8,906 nucleotides of DNA from Actinomycetes bacterium (GCA_023462275.1 JAEWYD010000088.1:1-8906), one strand, 5' to 3'. Shown: positions 1 to 8,094, numbered from the stretch's first letter. Numbers and translations: made by a program. Notes: a model not told the origin generated them from the letters alone.

Positions 1-37
1 CCCCGCGCAGCCCGCCCCACCACGGCCCGCCCCGCAG

Positions 38-100
38 AGTGGAACGTTCCGCAGGTGGCACCCCGTGAAGTGGAACGGTTGCCGCGCGGAACGTTCCACT
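38..100. promoter_or_regulatory. Cluster of three LacI-operator-like boxes
   Basis: The perfect 10-bp palindrome GGAACGTTCC occurs at 41-50 and at 88-97. With flanks, 38-52 (AGTGGAACGTTCCGC) is the exact reverse complement of 86-100, so the two boxes are inverted 15-bp copies. A degenerate third copy begins at 69 (AGTGGAACG, then GTTGCC). Palindromes with a central AACGTT are typical of LacI-family operators, and I infer a regulator of that kind or another dimeric regulator. The cluster lies about 170-235 bp upstream of the binding-protein start, so it may serve that operon or a divergent gene beyond the left edge. The regulator is not in the window. Confidence 0.5.
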
Positions 101-128
101 GGACGGTGGTGCGTGGACCCCGGGGCAC

Positions 129-160
129 GTGTGAGCGGCGATGTCATGCGCCGTTCACAC
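129..160. repeat. Strong hairpin (12-bp stem, 8-nt loop)
   Basis: GTGTGAGCGGCG at 129-140 pairs with CGCCGTTCACAC at 149-160 with a single G-T wobble, leaving the 8-base loop 141-148. No T tract follows on either strand, which is common for terminators in high-GC actinomycetes. It could end a transcript entering from the left, act as a leader element if a promoter lies further upstream, or be a protein-binding dyad. The sequence does not decide between these. Confidence 0.55.
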
Positions 161-204
161 AAGATCTGCAAGGATTCGTCCCCGGGGGCAGGCAGGCCGT
201 CGAA

Positions 205-250
205 TCGTTGTGCATATTTATGGCGGTGGCTGTATGCTCTTGCACAACGA
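205..250 (+). promoter_or_regulatory. Probable promoter of the ABC importer operon inside a 10-bp inverted repeat
   Basis: TCGTTGTGCA (205-214) and TGCACAACGA (241-250) are perfect inverted copies separated by 26 bases. The enclosed DNA is the AT-richest stretch in the upstream region and carries a good -10 hexamer, TATGCT (233-238), preceded by TG. A TTGTGC hexamer at 208-213 could be a -35 with a rather long 19-bp spacer. A start near base 245 would give a leader of about 28 bases. The repeat arms overlap the -35 region and the start site, which suggests repressor control. A smaller dyad, CATA-TT-TATG at 213-222, also lies here and loosely resembles half of an ARG box. Promoter and operator roles are inferred from position and symmetry. 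Confidence 0.5.
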
Positions 251-272
251 CCACCTGAGAGGACCCTCCCCC

Positions 273-1094
273 ATGCGTTCACTGACCCGGCTCGCGGTCC
301 CGGTGGCCGCAGCGGCACTGCTGCTCGCCGGCTGCAGCTCCACGGCCAACGACGACAAGGGCGACCAGACGCCCGCCGCCGGCGGCGAGACCTCGGCGGC
401 CGCCGACGTCCAGCTCGTCACGGACGGCACGCTGACGGTCTGCACCAACCCGCCGTACGAGCCCTTCGAGTTCGAGGACGGGGACAAGGTCGTCGGCCTG
501 GACATGGACATCGTCAACGAGGTCGCCAAGGACCTCGGCGTCGAGCTGGCCATCAAGGTGACGCCGTTCGACGGCATCCAGTCCGGCGCCGACCTCGACT
601 CGAGCAACTGCGACATCGTCGCCTCGGGTATCACCATCACCGACGTGCGCGAGGAGAAGATGGACTTCTCCAAGCCCTACTTCGACGCCGACCAGGGCCT
701 GCTGGTGCCCGCCGGCTCGCCGCTGAAGTCCGTGGCGGACCTCGCCGACAAGACGGTCGCCGTCCAGACCGCGACCACCGGGCTCACCTTCGCGGCGGAC
801 AACAACCTCAAGTACGTCGAGTACGAGGACCTCGGGCTCCAGATCGAGGCGCTCAAGACCGGCGCCGTCGACGCCGTCATCAACGACATCGCCGTGCTCG
901 GGCCCTACCAGAACACCGAGTTCGAGGTGGCCACGACGTTCCCGACCGGCGAGCAGTACGGTCTGGGCGTGAAGACCGGCAACTCGGCCCTGCTCACGGC
1001 GGTCAACGCCACCCTCGACCGCATCAAGAGCGACGGCACGTACGACTCGCTGGTCGAGAAGTACGACATCGGCACGGCACCGGCCGACAGCTGA
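273..1094 (+). CDS. Amino-acid ABC transporter substrate-binding lipoprotein
   Basis: The product has 273 residues and is a type 3 periplasmic-type binding protein (SBP_bac_3, HisJ/GlnH class) that captures a polar amino acid outside the membrane and delivers it to the permease encoded next. Residues 1-20 are a lipoprotein signal peptide with lipobox L-A-G-C, so Cys21 should be lipidated. A Ser/Ala/Gly/Asp-rich linker leads to the binding core from about residue 46. Visible family marks are NPPYEPFEF (59-67), [14 protein letters not shown] (123-136), whose Arg126 fits the carboxylate-binding arginine, and VDAVINDI (199-206), whose acidic residues usually hold the amino group. Cys57 and Cys113 might form a disulfide. 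The ATG at 273 was chosen because the signal peptide starts there and TGAGAGGA (256-263) is a well-spaced ribosome-binding site; the frame is open further upstream but encodes nothing signal-like. The ligand (glutamine, glutamate, cystine or other) cannot be read from the sequence. Confidence 0.95.
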   Translation: MRSLTRLAVPVAAAALLLAGCSSTANDDKGDQTPAAGGETSAAADVQLVTDGTLTVCTNPPYEPFEFEDGDKVVGLDMDIVNEVAKDLGVELAIKVTPFDGIQSGADLDSSNCDIVASGITITDVREEKMDFSKPYFDADQGLLVPAGSPLKSVADLADKTVAVQTATTGLTFAADNNLKYVEYEDLGLQIEALKTGAVDAVINDIAVLGPYQNTEFEVATTFPTGEQYGLGVKTGNSALLTAVNATLDRIKSDGTYDSLVEKYDIGTAPADS

Positions 1095-1936
1095 TGTCCG
1101 CTCCGCGTACCGACGCCCGGCCCGCCCTCGCGGCGGGCCGGGCGCGCATGTCTCCCCGGCGACGCGCACAGCTCTCGCGACGCATCCAGTACGTCGTCAT
1201 CGCGGTCGTCCTGGGTGTCCTGGCGTTCCTGGCCGACTGGGGTCGGATCGGCAACACGTTCTTCAACCGCGAGGCGATCGACTACGTCTTGCCGAAGCTG
1301 CCCCACGCCGCGCTCAACACGATCGTCTACACCGCGGCCGCGTTCGCCGTCGGCCTGGGGCTCGGCCTGGTCCTCGCCCTGATGAAGCTCTCCCAGGTCC
1401 GGTTCTACCGCGTCGTGGCGACGGTCTACGTCGAGTTCTTCCGGGGCATCCCCGCGCTGCTCGTCGTCTTCGCCTTCGGATACGCGATCCCCACGGCCTT
1501 CCAGATCCGGTTCGACTCGATCGTCCTCCAGATCGCCCTCGCGCTCGGCGCGGTCTCCGCCGCCTACACCGCCGAGACGATCCGCGCGGGCCTCCAGGCC
1601 GTCCCGAAGGGGCAGGTCGAGGCCTCGCGATCGCTCGGCATGTCCGCGGGGATCACGTTGCGGCAGGTCGTCATCCCGCAGGCGTTCCGCATCGTGCTGC
1701 CCCCGCTCACCAACGAGGCTGTCCTGCTCCTCAAGGACACCTCGCTGGTGTTCGGCCTGGGCCTGGCACTGGACCAGTTCGAGCTCACCAAGGTCGGCCG
1801 CAACGCGCTCAGCGAGGCGGGCGGCGGCCTGACGGCGATCGTCCTGGTCGGTCTGATGTACCTGATCATCACCATCCCGCTCAGCTCGCTGACCCGCTGG
1901 CTCGAGCGCACGACCGGCTACAAGGGACACGTATGA
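1094..1936 (+). CDS. Amino-acid ABC transporter permease (HisM/GlnP family)
   Basis: The product has 280 residues and is the membrane channel subunit of the importer. After a basic N-terminus (1-31), hydrophobic segments lie near 32-48, 73-97, 108-135, 142-162, 205-225 and 247-265. The conserved [10 protein letters not shown] stretch (111-120) and the EAA loop (Glu176-Ala177-Ser178, Gly182, ending near Pro195), which docks onto the ATPase, are both clear. Its start ATG shares one base with the stop of the binding-protein gene (TGATG), which points to translational coupling and supports this start despite a poor ribosome-binding site. An internal ATG at 1148 is a weaker alternative that would remove 18 residues. 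Because it is the only permease gene here, the channel is probably a homodimer; related glutamate systems such as C. glutamicum GluABCD use two different permeases. Confidence 0.94.
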   Translation: MSAPRTDARPALAAGRARMSPRRRAQLSRRIQYVVIAVVLGVLAFLADWGRIGNTFFNREAIDYVLPKLPHAALNTIVYTAAAFAVGLGLGLVLALMKLSQVRFYRVVATVYVEFFRGIPALLVVFAFGYAIPTAFQIRFDSIVLQIALALGAVSAAYTAETIRAGLQAVPKGQVEASRSLGMSAGITLRQVVIPQAFRIVLPPLTNEAVLLLKDTSLVFGLGLALDQFELTKVGRNALSEAGGGLTAIVLVGLMYLIITIPLSSLTRWLERTTGYKGHV

Positions 1937-2706
1937 GCGTCACCGACGCACCCGTCGTCGAGATCACGGGCCTGCACAAGTCGTTCGGTGAGCGTGAGGT
2001 CCTCACGGGCATCGACCTCACGGTGGCCCAGGGCGAGGTCGTCTGCATCATCGGCGCGTCCGGCTCCGGCAAGTCCACCCTGCTGCGCTGCGTCAACCTG
2101 CTCGAGCAGCCGACGGCCGGCAAAGTCGAGGTCCTCGGTGTGGACGTCACCGACCCCGACGTCGACATCGACCGCGTGCGCGCCCACGTCGGCATGGTCT
2201 TCCAGCAGTTCAACCTCTTCCCGCACCGCAGCGTGCTGGAGAACTGCACGCTGGCGCAGCGCAAGGTGCTGGGCCGCAGCAAGGAGGAGGCCGAGGCGGT
2301 CGCCCGCAAGAACCTCCAGCACGTCGGCCTCGCCGACCGCGCGGACTCCATGCCGGGGCAGCTCTCGGGCGGCCAGCAGCAGCGGGTCGCGATCGCCCGG
2401 GCGCTGTCCATGGAACCCGCGCTCATGCTCTTCGACGAGCCGACGTCGGCCCTCGACCCCGAGCTCGTGGGCGAGGTCCTCACCGTCATGCGCGAGCTCG
2501 CCGACGAGGGCATGACCATGCTCGTCGTCACGCACGAGATGGCGTTCGCGCGCGAGGTCGCCGACCGCGTCGTCTTCCTCGACGCCGGCGTGATCCTCGA
2601 ACAAGGCTCGCCGGACGACGTCATCGGCAACCCGAAGGAGGAGCGCACCCGCGCCTTCCTGCGGCGCGTGCTCGACCCGACCCACCTGGACGACGCCGAG
2701 GCCTGA
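1933..2706 (+). CDS. glnQ: Amino-acid ABC transporter ATP-binding protein (GlnQ-like)
   Basis: The product has 257 residues and is the cytoplasmic ATPase that powers the importer. All nucleotide-binding motifs are intact and in order: Walker [10 protein letters not shown] (41-49), Q-loop Gln91 in [10 protein letters not shown], signature LSGGQQQR (144-151), Walker B LMLFDEP (164-170), D-loop SALD (172-175) and H-loop His201 in VTHEM. The NLFPH stretch and the overall length fit the polar amino-acid (GlnQ/HisP) subfamily. The start overlaps the permease stop by four bases (ATGA), and AAGGGA at 1922-1927 is a suitable ribosome-binding site. The symbol is given by family resemblance, since the true substrate is unknown. 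A stable hairpin begins 14 bases after the stop codon. Confidence 0.95.
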   Translation: MSVTDAPVVEITGLHKSFGEREVLTGIDLTVAQGEVVCIIGASGSGKSTLLRCVNLLEQPTAGKVEVLGVDVTDPDVDIDRVRAHVGMVFQQFNLFPHRSVLENCTLAQRKVLGRSKEEAEAVARKNLQHVGLADRADSMPGQLSGGQQQRVAIARALSMEPALMLFDEPTSALDPELVGEVLTVMRELADEGMTMLVVTHEMAFAREVADRVVFLDAGVILEQGSPDDVIGNPKEERTRAFLRRVLDPTHLDDAEA

Positions 2707-2720
2707 GCGCTGGCGCTATC

Positions 2721-2758
2721 GTCGACAGGATCGGCCTCCCCCAGCCGGTCCTGTCGAC
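2721..2758 (+). terminator. Hairpin between the importer operon and the acyl-CoA synthetase gene
   Basis: Bases 2721-2735 (GTCGACAGGATCGGC) pair with 2744-2758 (GCCGGTCCTGTCGAC) to form a 15-bp stem with one T-G wobble and the 8-base loop CTCCCCCA. The outer ten pairs are perfect. There is no T tract. The right arm ends immediately before GGAGA (2759-2763), the ribosome-binding site of the next gene. A terminator of the importer mRNA is the simplest reading; control of access to the downstream ribosome-binding site is the alternative. A possible -10 (TATCGT, 2717-2722) would start transcription inside the left arm, so an mRNA made from it would lack the full hairpin. Confidence 0.6.
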
Positions 2759-2768
2759 GGAGACCACC

Positions 2769-4568
2769 ATGCGCGAAGCAAGCAGTCCGAGCCTCATCAC
2801 CGCCGACCCGGGACTCTCGATCCCGCGTCTGCTGACGGACCGCGTCGCGAGCGAGCCCGCGAGCACGTACATCGAGCGCAAGGTCGGCCTGGGCGGCACG
2901 TGGACGCCCATGAGCGTGCAGGAGTTCGCCGACGAGGTCACGGCGGTCGCGAAGGGGCTCGTCGCCCACGGCATCGAACCCGGTGACCGCGTCTCCATCA
3001 TGAGCCGCACCCGGTACGAGTGGACCCTGCTCGACTTCGCCATCTGGGCCGCCGGGGCCATCCCGGTGCCGGTCTACGAGACGTCGTCGGCCGACCAGGT
3101 GCAGTGGATCCTCTCCGACGCGCAGGTGCGGCTCGCCGTCGTCGAGACGACGGCGCACGCCACGCTCACGGAGTCCGTGCGACCGTCGCTGGCCGGCCTC
3201 GGCCCCGTCCTCGCGATCGACGAGGGCGCGGTGCAGACCCTCGTGGACGCCGGCAAGACGATCGACGACGCCGAGATCGAGCGCCGCAGCGCGCTCGCCA
3301 CGGCGGACGACCTGGCGACGATCATCTACACCTCCGGCACGACCGGCCGGCCCAAGGGCGCGGAGCTCACGCACGGGAACTTCGTCGCCCTGTCGCTCGA
3401 GGGGTCCGTCGGCCTCTACGACGTCTGCGCCAGGCCGGGGTCGCGCACGCTGCTGTTCATGCCGCTGGCGCACGTGTTCGCGCGCTTCATCGAGGTGCTC
3501 TGCATGTGCACCGGCGCGACGCTGGGCCACACGCCCGACACCAAGAACCTGCTTGCCGACCTCGCGACGTTCCGGCCCACCTTCATCCTGTCGGTCCCCC
3601 GGGTGTTCGAGAAGGTCTACAACTCCGCCGAGCAGAAGGCGGGGGGCGGCGCGAAGCTGCGCCTGTTCCGCTGGGCCGCCAAGACGTCGATCGTCTACTC
3701 GAGGGCCCTGGACACCCCGGAGGGGCCCAGCGCCGCCCTGCGCGCCCAGCACGCCGCAGCGGACCGCCTCGTGCTGCACAAGCTGCGCCAGGCCCTCGGA
3801 GGCCAGGCCCGCTACGCCGTCTCCGGGGGCGCTCCCCTCGGCGAGCGGCTCGGGCACTTCTACCGCGGCGTCGGGCTGCGCGTGCTCGAGGGCTACGGCC
3901 TGACCGAGACGACCGCACCGTGCGCCGTGAACATGCCGGACAAGATCAAGATCGGTACGGTCGGGCCGCCCTTCCCGGGCCTCTCGCTGCGCATCGCCGA
4001 CGACGGCGAGATCCAGGTGCGCGGCGCGTCCGTCTTCCGCGGCTACCACGGCAACGACGGCGCGACCGCCGACGCCTTCGACGACGGCTGGTTCCGCACG
4101 GGCGACCTCGGATCGCTCGACGACGACGGCTACCTCACCATCACGGGCCGCAAGAAGGAGATCATCGTCACCGCCGGCGGCAAGAACGTCGCGCCGGCCG
4201 TGCTCGAGGACCGGCTGCGCGGCCACCCCCTCGTCAGCCAGGTCGTGGTCGTCGGCGACGGGCGGCCCTTCATCGGCGCGCTCGTGACGCTCGACGCCGA
4301 GATGCTGCCCGGGTGGCTCGCGGCGCACGCCCTGCCGCCCATGGACGTGTCCAGCGCGGCGCGCAGCCACGCCGTGCTCGCGGCCCTCGACCGGGCCGCC
4401 GCCCGCGCGAGCGAGGTCGTCTCGCGCGCCGAGTCGATCCGCAAGGTCCGGGTGCTGACCACCGACTTCACGGTGGAGAACGGGTACCTGACGCCGTCGC
4501 TCAAGGTGCGCCGCGACGCCGTCATCGCCGACTTCGCCGGCGAGGTCGACGCCCTGTACTCCTCGTGA
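2769..4568 (+). CDS. fadD: Long-chain fatty acid-CoA ligase (AMP-forming, FadD15-like)
   Basis: The product has 599 residues and belongs to the ANL superfamily. It should activate a fatty acid with ATP to an acyl-adenylate and then form acyl-CoA for degradation or lipid synthesis. Core motifs are intact: phosphate-binding YTSGTTGRPKG (187-197), YGLTETT (376-382), WFRTGDLG with Asp446 (441-448), hinge Arg461 in TGRKKEIIVTAGGKN (458-472), and the C-terminal catalytic lysine Lys579 in LTPSLKVRR. No transmembrane segment or signal peptide is seen, so it is cytosolic or membrane-associated. The length matches the FadD15 type (about 600 residues). The ATG at 2769 has GGAGA five bases upstream and gives the normal N-terminus. 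It lies 62 bases after the ATPase gene but is separated from it by a strong hairpin, so it is probably its own unit. Chain-length preference is unknown. Confidence 0.93.
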   Translation: MREASSPSLITADPGLSIPRLLTDRVASEPASTYIERKVGLGGTWTPMSVQEFADEVTAVAKGLVAHGIEPGDRVSIMSRTRYEWTLLDFAIWAAGAIPVPVYETSSADQVQWILSDAQVRLAVVETTAHATLTESVRPSLAGLGPVLAIDEGAVQTLVDAGKTIDDAEIERRSALATADDLATIIYTSGTTGRPKGAELTHGNFVALSLEGSVGLYDVCARPGSRTLLFMPLAHVFARFIEVLCMCTGATLGHTPDTKNLLADLATFRPTFILSVPRVFEKVYNSAEQKAGGGAKLRLFRWAAKTSIVYSRALDTPEGPSAALRAQHAAADRLVLHKLRQALGGQARYAVSGGAPLGERLGHFYRGVGLRVLEGYGLTETTAPCAVNMPDKIKIGTVGPPFPGLSLRIADDGEIQVRGASVFRGYHGNDGATADAFDDGWFRTGDLGSLDDDGYLTITGRKKEIIVTAGGKNVAPAVLEDRLRGHPLVSQVVVVGDGRPFIGALVTLDAEMLPGWLAAHALPPMDVSSAARSHAVLAALDRAAARASEVVSRAESIRKVRVLTTDFTVENGYLTPSLKVRRDAVIADFAGEVDALYSS

Positions 4569-4611
4569 GGCGCTCGCCCGCCGGTCCGCCCACGCCGTGA
4601 CGCGACGACGG

Positions 4612-4647
4612 GTCGTCGGCGCCCACCCTCGGGTGCGCGCCGACGAC
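4612..4647. terminator. Probable bidirectional terminator between convergent genes
   Basis: GTCGTCGGCGC (4612-4622) pairs perfectly with GCGCCGACGAC (4637-4647). Inside, after one C-C mismatch, CACC (4624-4627) pairs with GGTG (4632-4635) around a CTCG tetraloop. The hairpin lies 44 bases after the acyl-CoA synthetase stop and 11 bases after the stop of the baeRF2 gene on the other strand. The symmetric structure between two converging genes argues for termination in both directions. Neither side has a T tract. Confidence 0.75.
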
Positions 4648-4657
4648 GCCGTCCGCA

Positions 4658-5872
4658 CTACTTCTGGTGGTGGTGACCCTTGCGGTGGGTGTCGGCCGTG
4701 TACGACGGCGCCGCCTCGTGCGGCGTGGCGGCGTCGCTCCACCGCAGGAGGGCACCGACGCCGTCGACCAGGTCGACGCTGCCCTCGAGCGCGAAGGTGA
4801 AGCCGGCGTCCTGCGCAATGGCCGCCCGGAGCACGACGATGTCGGCGCGCAGCTCCCGCATCTCGTCGGCCGGGACGCCGAGCGTCGCCAGGTCCTCCCG
4901 CCGGACGCCGAGCTGCAGGGGCTCGGGGCCGCACCAGAGCGTCCGCTCATCGAGCCGCGCGACACTCGCCCCGGCCGCCGTGCGGACCACCACGAGCTCG
5001 GCCACCTGCCCCTTGCGGAGCACGTCGACGAGGTCCTCCAGGGATGTCACCCCGCCGTCGCCCCGGCCCAGCGCCTCACGCAGCCGGTCGGCCACGGCCT
5101 CCCGACGGCGCGCGCGGTAGGCCTCCAGGACCTGGTGCACGTTCTCCGCGAAGACGTCCTCCTTCACCCCCTCCGCGCGCGAGCCGCCGGGCACCTCGAC
5201 CAGGAGCTCCGCCGTCGGCCGGCCCACCGCCTGGCGGACCAGCGGCACCGCGCGCACGTCGCCGGTCACCAGGACGAGCTCCGGCTTGTGCTCGGTGACG
5301 ATCCGGTCCAGCTCGGCGGCGACCGCCTCCGCGTTGCGCTCCCAGGAGTCCTGGACGCGCATCTGGAACCGCCGGTGGGCCCAGCCGCCGCCCTGGAACT
5401 TGTGCAGGACGTCGTGGCCGCCCTCGACGTGGTCCGTCGGCCCCCGCGGGTCCGTGGACTGCAGACCGGACCACGTGAGGTCCGCGCCCTGGCGGTCGAC
5501 CTCCACGAGCAGGTACCGCACCGCCTCGTCCGTCGCCATCACCGCGGGCGAGAGCGACGGGGCTCCGTCGTGGAACGCCTCGTCGTGCAGCGGGGGCGCG
5601 GCGAGGACGCGGTCGAAGATGACCTGACCGCCCTGGGCGACGACGTAGCGGCCGTGCGGGCCGGGGACATGGGTCGGCCGCAGCACGACCTCTTCGATGG
5701 CCTCCAGGGCCTCAGCCGGCGCGCCCGCCTCCTCGAGGGTGCGCCGCATGCCGTTCCAGCGGCTTCGGACCTCCCGGTCGCCGCTCGACTCGTCGCCTCG
5801 CGTGACGTCGAGGCAGACGGTCGTCAGCGGGCCGTCGGTGTGGAGCAGGGGCTTCAGCGAGTCGAGCTTCAT
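4658..5872 (-). CDS. baeRF2/Rv2629-family eRF1-like ribosome-associated factor
   Basis: The product has 404 residues and resembles mycobacterial Rv2629 and the bacterial eRF1/Pelota-like (baeRF2) family. The layout fits an eRF1-like fold: N-terminal domain about 1-145, middle domain about 146-285, C-terminal domain about 286-385, then a tail ending GHHHQK. The key loop is GGGWAHRRF (161-169); aligned by eye with the release-factor loop GGQSARRF, Trp164 sits where the catalytic Gln belongs, so peptidyl-tRNA hydrolysis by the classical route is unlikely. Family members include Balon-type hibernation factors that occupy the ribosomal A site, and Rv2629 belongs to the mycobacterial dormancy regulon. 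A hibernation or stress role is inferred here, not shown. ATG 5872 is preceded by AGAGGTG (5877-5883). The gene starts 121 bases after the clpX stop on the same strand; I see no convincing promoter in the gap, only GC-rich dyads (5897-5913, 5986-5999), so co-transcription with clpX is possible. Confidence 0.82.
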   Translation of the reverse strand: MKLDSLKPLLHTDGPLTTVCLDVTRGDESSGDREVRSRWNGMRRTLEEAGAPAEALEAIEEVVLRPTHVPGPHGRYVVAQGGQVIFDRVLAAPPLHDEAFHDGAPSLSPAVMATDEAVRYLLVEVDRQGADLTWSGLQSTDPRGPTDHVEGGHDVLHKFQGGGWAHRRFQMRVQDSWERNAEAVAAELDRIVTEHKPELVLVTGDVRAVPLVRQAVGRPTAELLVEVPGGSRAEGVKEDVFAENVHQVLEAYRARRREAVADRLREALGRGDGGVTSLEDLVDVLRKGQVAELVVVRTAAGASVARLDERTLWCGPEPLQLGVRREDLATLGVPADEMRELRADIVVLRAAIAQDAGFTFALEGSVDLVDGVGALLRWSDAATPHEAAPSYTADTHRKGHHHQK

Positions 5873-5993
5873 CGATCACCTCTGAGGTCCGGCGAGGCCG
5901 GCCCGGGGCCGGCGCCTGTCCCTCTCCACCCTGGGGCAGACGCGGCCAGATCGCCACCCTTTGCGGGCGACGAGTGCGACGGATCGCCTGAGG

Positions 5994-7271
<1,278 letters not shown>

Positions 7272-7278
7272 TGCGCCG

Positions 7279-7287
7279 CTCCTCCCC
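7279..7287 (-). promoter_or_regulatory. Ribosome-binding site that fixes the clpX GTG start
   Basis: On the minus strand the sequence reads GGGGAGGAG, ending seven bases before GTG 7271. It is the strongest Shine-Dalgarno match among the clp genes here and decides against the upstream in-frame start at 7331. Confidence 0.8.
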
Positions 7288-7319
7288 GGGGCGCGGTCGT
7301 CCGCGCCCCACTTGCCACC

Positions 7320-7348
7320 ATTGCACACCACGGTAGGCCCAGTGTCAG
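7320..7348 (-). promoter_or_regulatory. Candidate internal promoter for clpX
   Basis: On the minus strand, CTGACA (7348-7343) matches five of six bases of the -35 consensus. An exact 17-bp spacer separates it from TGCAAT (7325-7320), which matches four of six bases of the -10 consensus. Transcription would begin near 7313, giving a leader of about 42 bases before GTG 7271. This would let clpX be made independently of clpP1P2. The assignment is by pattern only. Confidence 0.5.
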
Positions 7349-7366
7349 CAGCACGAGGGCCTACCG
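7331..7366. repeat. Perfect 10-bp inverted repeat spanning the clpX promoter
   Basis: CGGTAGGCCC (7331-7340) and GGGCCTACCG (7357-7366) are perfect inverted copies with 16 bases between them. In the minus-strand direction one arm is just upstream of the candidate -35, the -35 lies in the loop, and the other arm lies in the -35/-10 spacer. That placement suits an operator. The same sequence in a clpP1P2 read-through transcript would form a strong hairpin, extended by a GTG/CAC inner stem, and could partly terminate transcription or bound mRNA decay. Both roles are inferred. Confidence 0.6.
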
Positions 7367-7399
7367 GCGTGTCCTTTCACCCGCGCCGGCGCGGTTCGA

Positions 7400-8089
7400 T
7401 CATGTGGGGATGACGACGCCCTTGCGGCTCGCCAGCACCTGGTCCACGAGGCCGTAGTCCTTCGCCTGCGCGGCGGTGAGGATCTTGTCCCGCTCGATGT
7501 CCGCGCGGACCTGGTCGACGGTCTGACCGCTGTGGAGCGCGATCGTCTCCTCCAGCCACTCCCGCATCCGGATCAGCTCGGCCGCGTGGATCTCGATGTC
7601 GGAGGCCTGCGCGTAGCCGCCACCCTCGATCGCCGGCTGGTGGATCAGCACCCGGGCGTTCGGGAGCGCGAGGCGCTTGCCGGGCGCGCCGGCCGCGAGC
7701 AGCACGGCCGCCGCCGAGGCCGCCTGCCCGAGGCAGACGGTCTGGATGTGCGGCTTGATGTACTGCATCGTGTCGTAGATCGCCGTCAGCGCGGTGAACG
7801 AGCCGCCGGGGCTGTTGATGTACAGCGTGATGTCGCGATCCGGGTCCTGGCTCTCCAGGACGAGGAGCTGGGCCATGATGTCGTCCGCGGACGCGTCGTC
7901 GACCTGGACGCCCAGGAAGATGATCCGATCCTCGAAGAGCTTGGTGTACGGGTCCTGGCGCTTGAAGCCGTAGGCGGTGCGCTCCTCGAACTGCGGGAGG
8001 ACGTACCGCGCCGACGGGGCCCCGTAGGGCATCGCGGTCCCGCCGCCCAGGGCGACCGCCCGGCTGATGAACTGGCTCTCGGTGCTCAC
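7400..8089 (-). CDS. clpP2: ClpP2, ATP-dependent Clp protease proteolytic subunit
   Basis: The product has 229 residues and is a serine peptidase that forms one heptameric ring of the mixed ClpP1P2 chamber in actinobacteria. The catalytic triad is complete: Ser125 in GQAASAAAV, His150 in LIHQP and Asp201 in ERDKI. The N-terminus (1 to about 28) is longer than in ClpP1 and is probably removed on maturation. The segments [14 protein letters not shown] and [27 protein letters not shown] mark it as the ClpP2 type, as in M. tuberculosis. In mycobacteria the ClpP2 ring is the one that docks ClpX or ClpC1. GTG 8089 is chosen because AAGGAG (8095-8100) sits five bases upstream; a farther in-frame ATG at 8161 would add a Pro/Ala-rich stretch overlapping clpP1. 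It follows clpP1 by 28 bases and is almost certainly in the same operon. Confidence 0.96.
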   Translation of the reverse strand: MSTESQFISRAVALGGGTAMPYGAPSARYVLPQFEERTAYGFKRQDPYTKLFEDRIIFLGVQVDDASADDIMAQLLVLESQDPDRDITLYINSPGGSFTALTAIYDTMQYIKPHIQTVCLGQAASAAAVLLAAGAPGKRLALPNARVLIHQPAIEGGGYAQASDIEIHAAELIRMREWLEETIALHSGQTVDQVRADIERDKILTAAQAKDYGLVDQVLASRKGVVIPT

Positions 8090-8094
8090 GTGTG

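Noticed and set aside
11..33. Direct repeat CCCGCCCC at 11-18 and 26-33 as a possible tandem element
   Set aside because: Two copies of an eight-base C/G string are expected by chance in DNA of this composition.
141..272. A 44-residue N-terminal extension of the binding protein from ATG 141
   Set aside because: It would bury the lipoprotein signal peptide and overlap the hairpin and promoter. The ATG at 273 has a good ribosome-binding site.
65..1093. A 5' extension of the permease frame back to base 65
   Set aside because: The extension runs in another frame through the binding-protein gene and is arginine-rich nonsense. The coupled ATG at 1094 gives a normal permease length.
1881..4934. 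A 1017-codon open frame on the minus strand opposite the ATPase and acyl-CoA synthetase genes
   Set aside because: Its translation is low-complexity Arg/Ala/Gly/Val sequence without domains, and it runs antisense to two genes with complete motifs. Long antisense frames are expected in DNA with this G/C bias at third positions.
5897..5913. The GCCGGCCC/GGGCCGGC dyad in the clpX-baeRF2 gap as a terminator
   Set aside because: The arms are separated by one base, so the loop can form only by losing pairs, and pure G/C palindromes are frequent here. It is noted in the baeRF2 entry but not called.
7272..7331. A 20-residue N-terminal extension of ClpX from GTG 7331
   Set aside because: The extra residues are not conserved, the region carries the candidate promoter, and the strong Shine-Dalgarno site points to GTG 7271.
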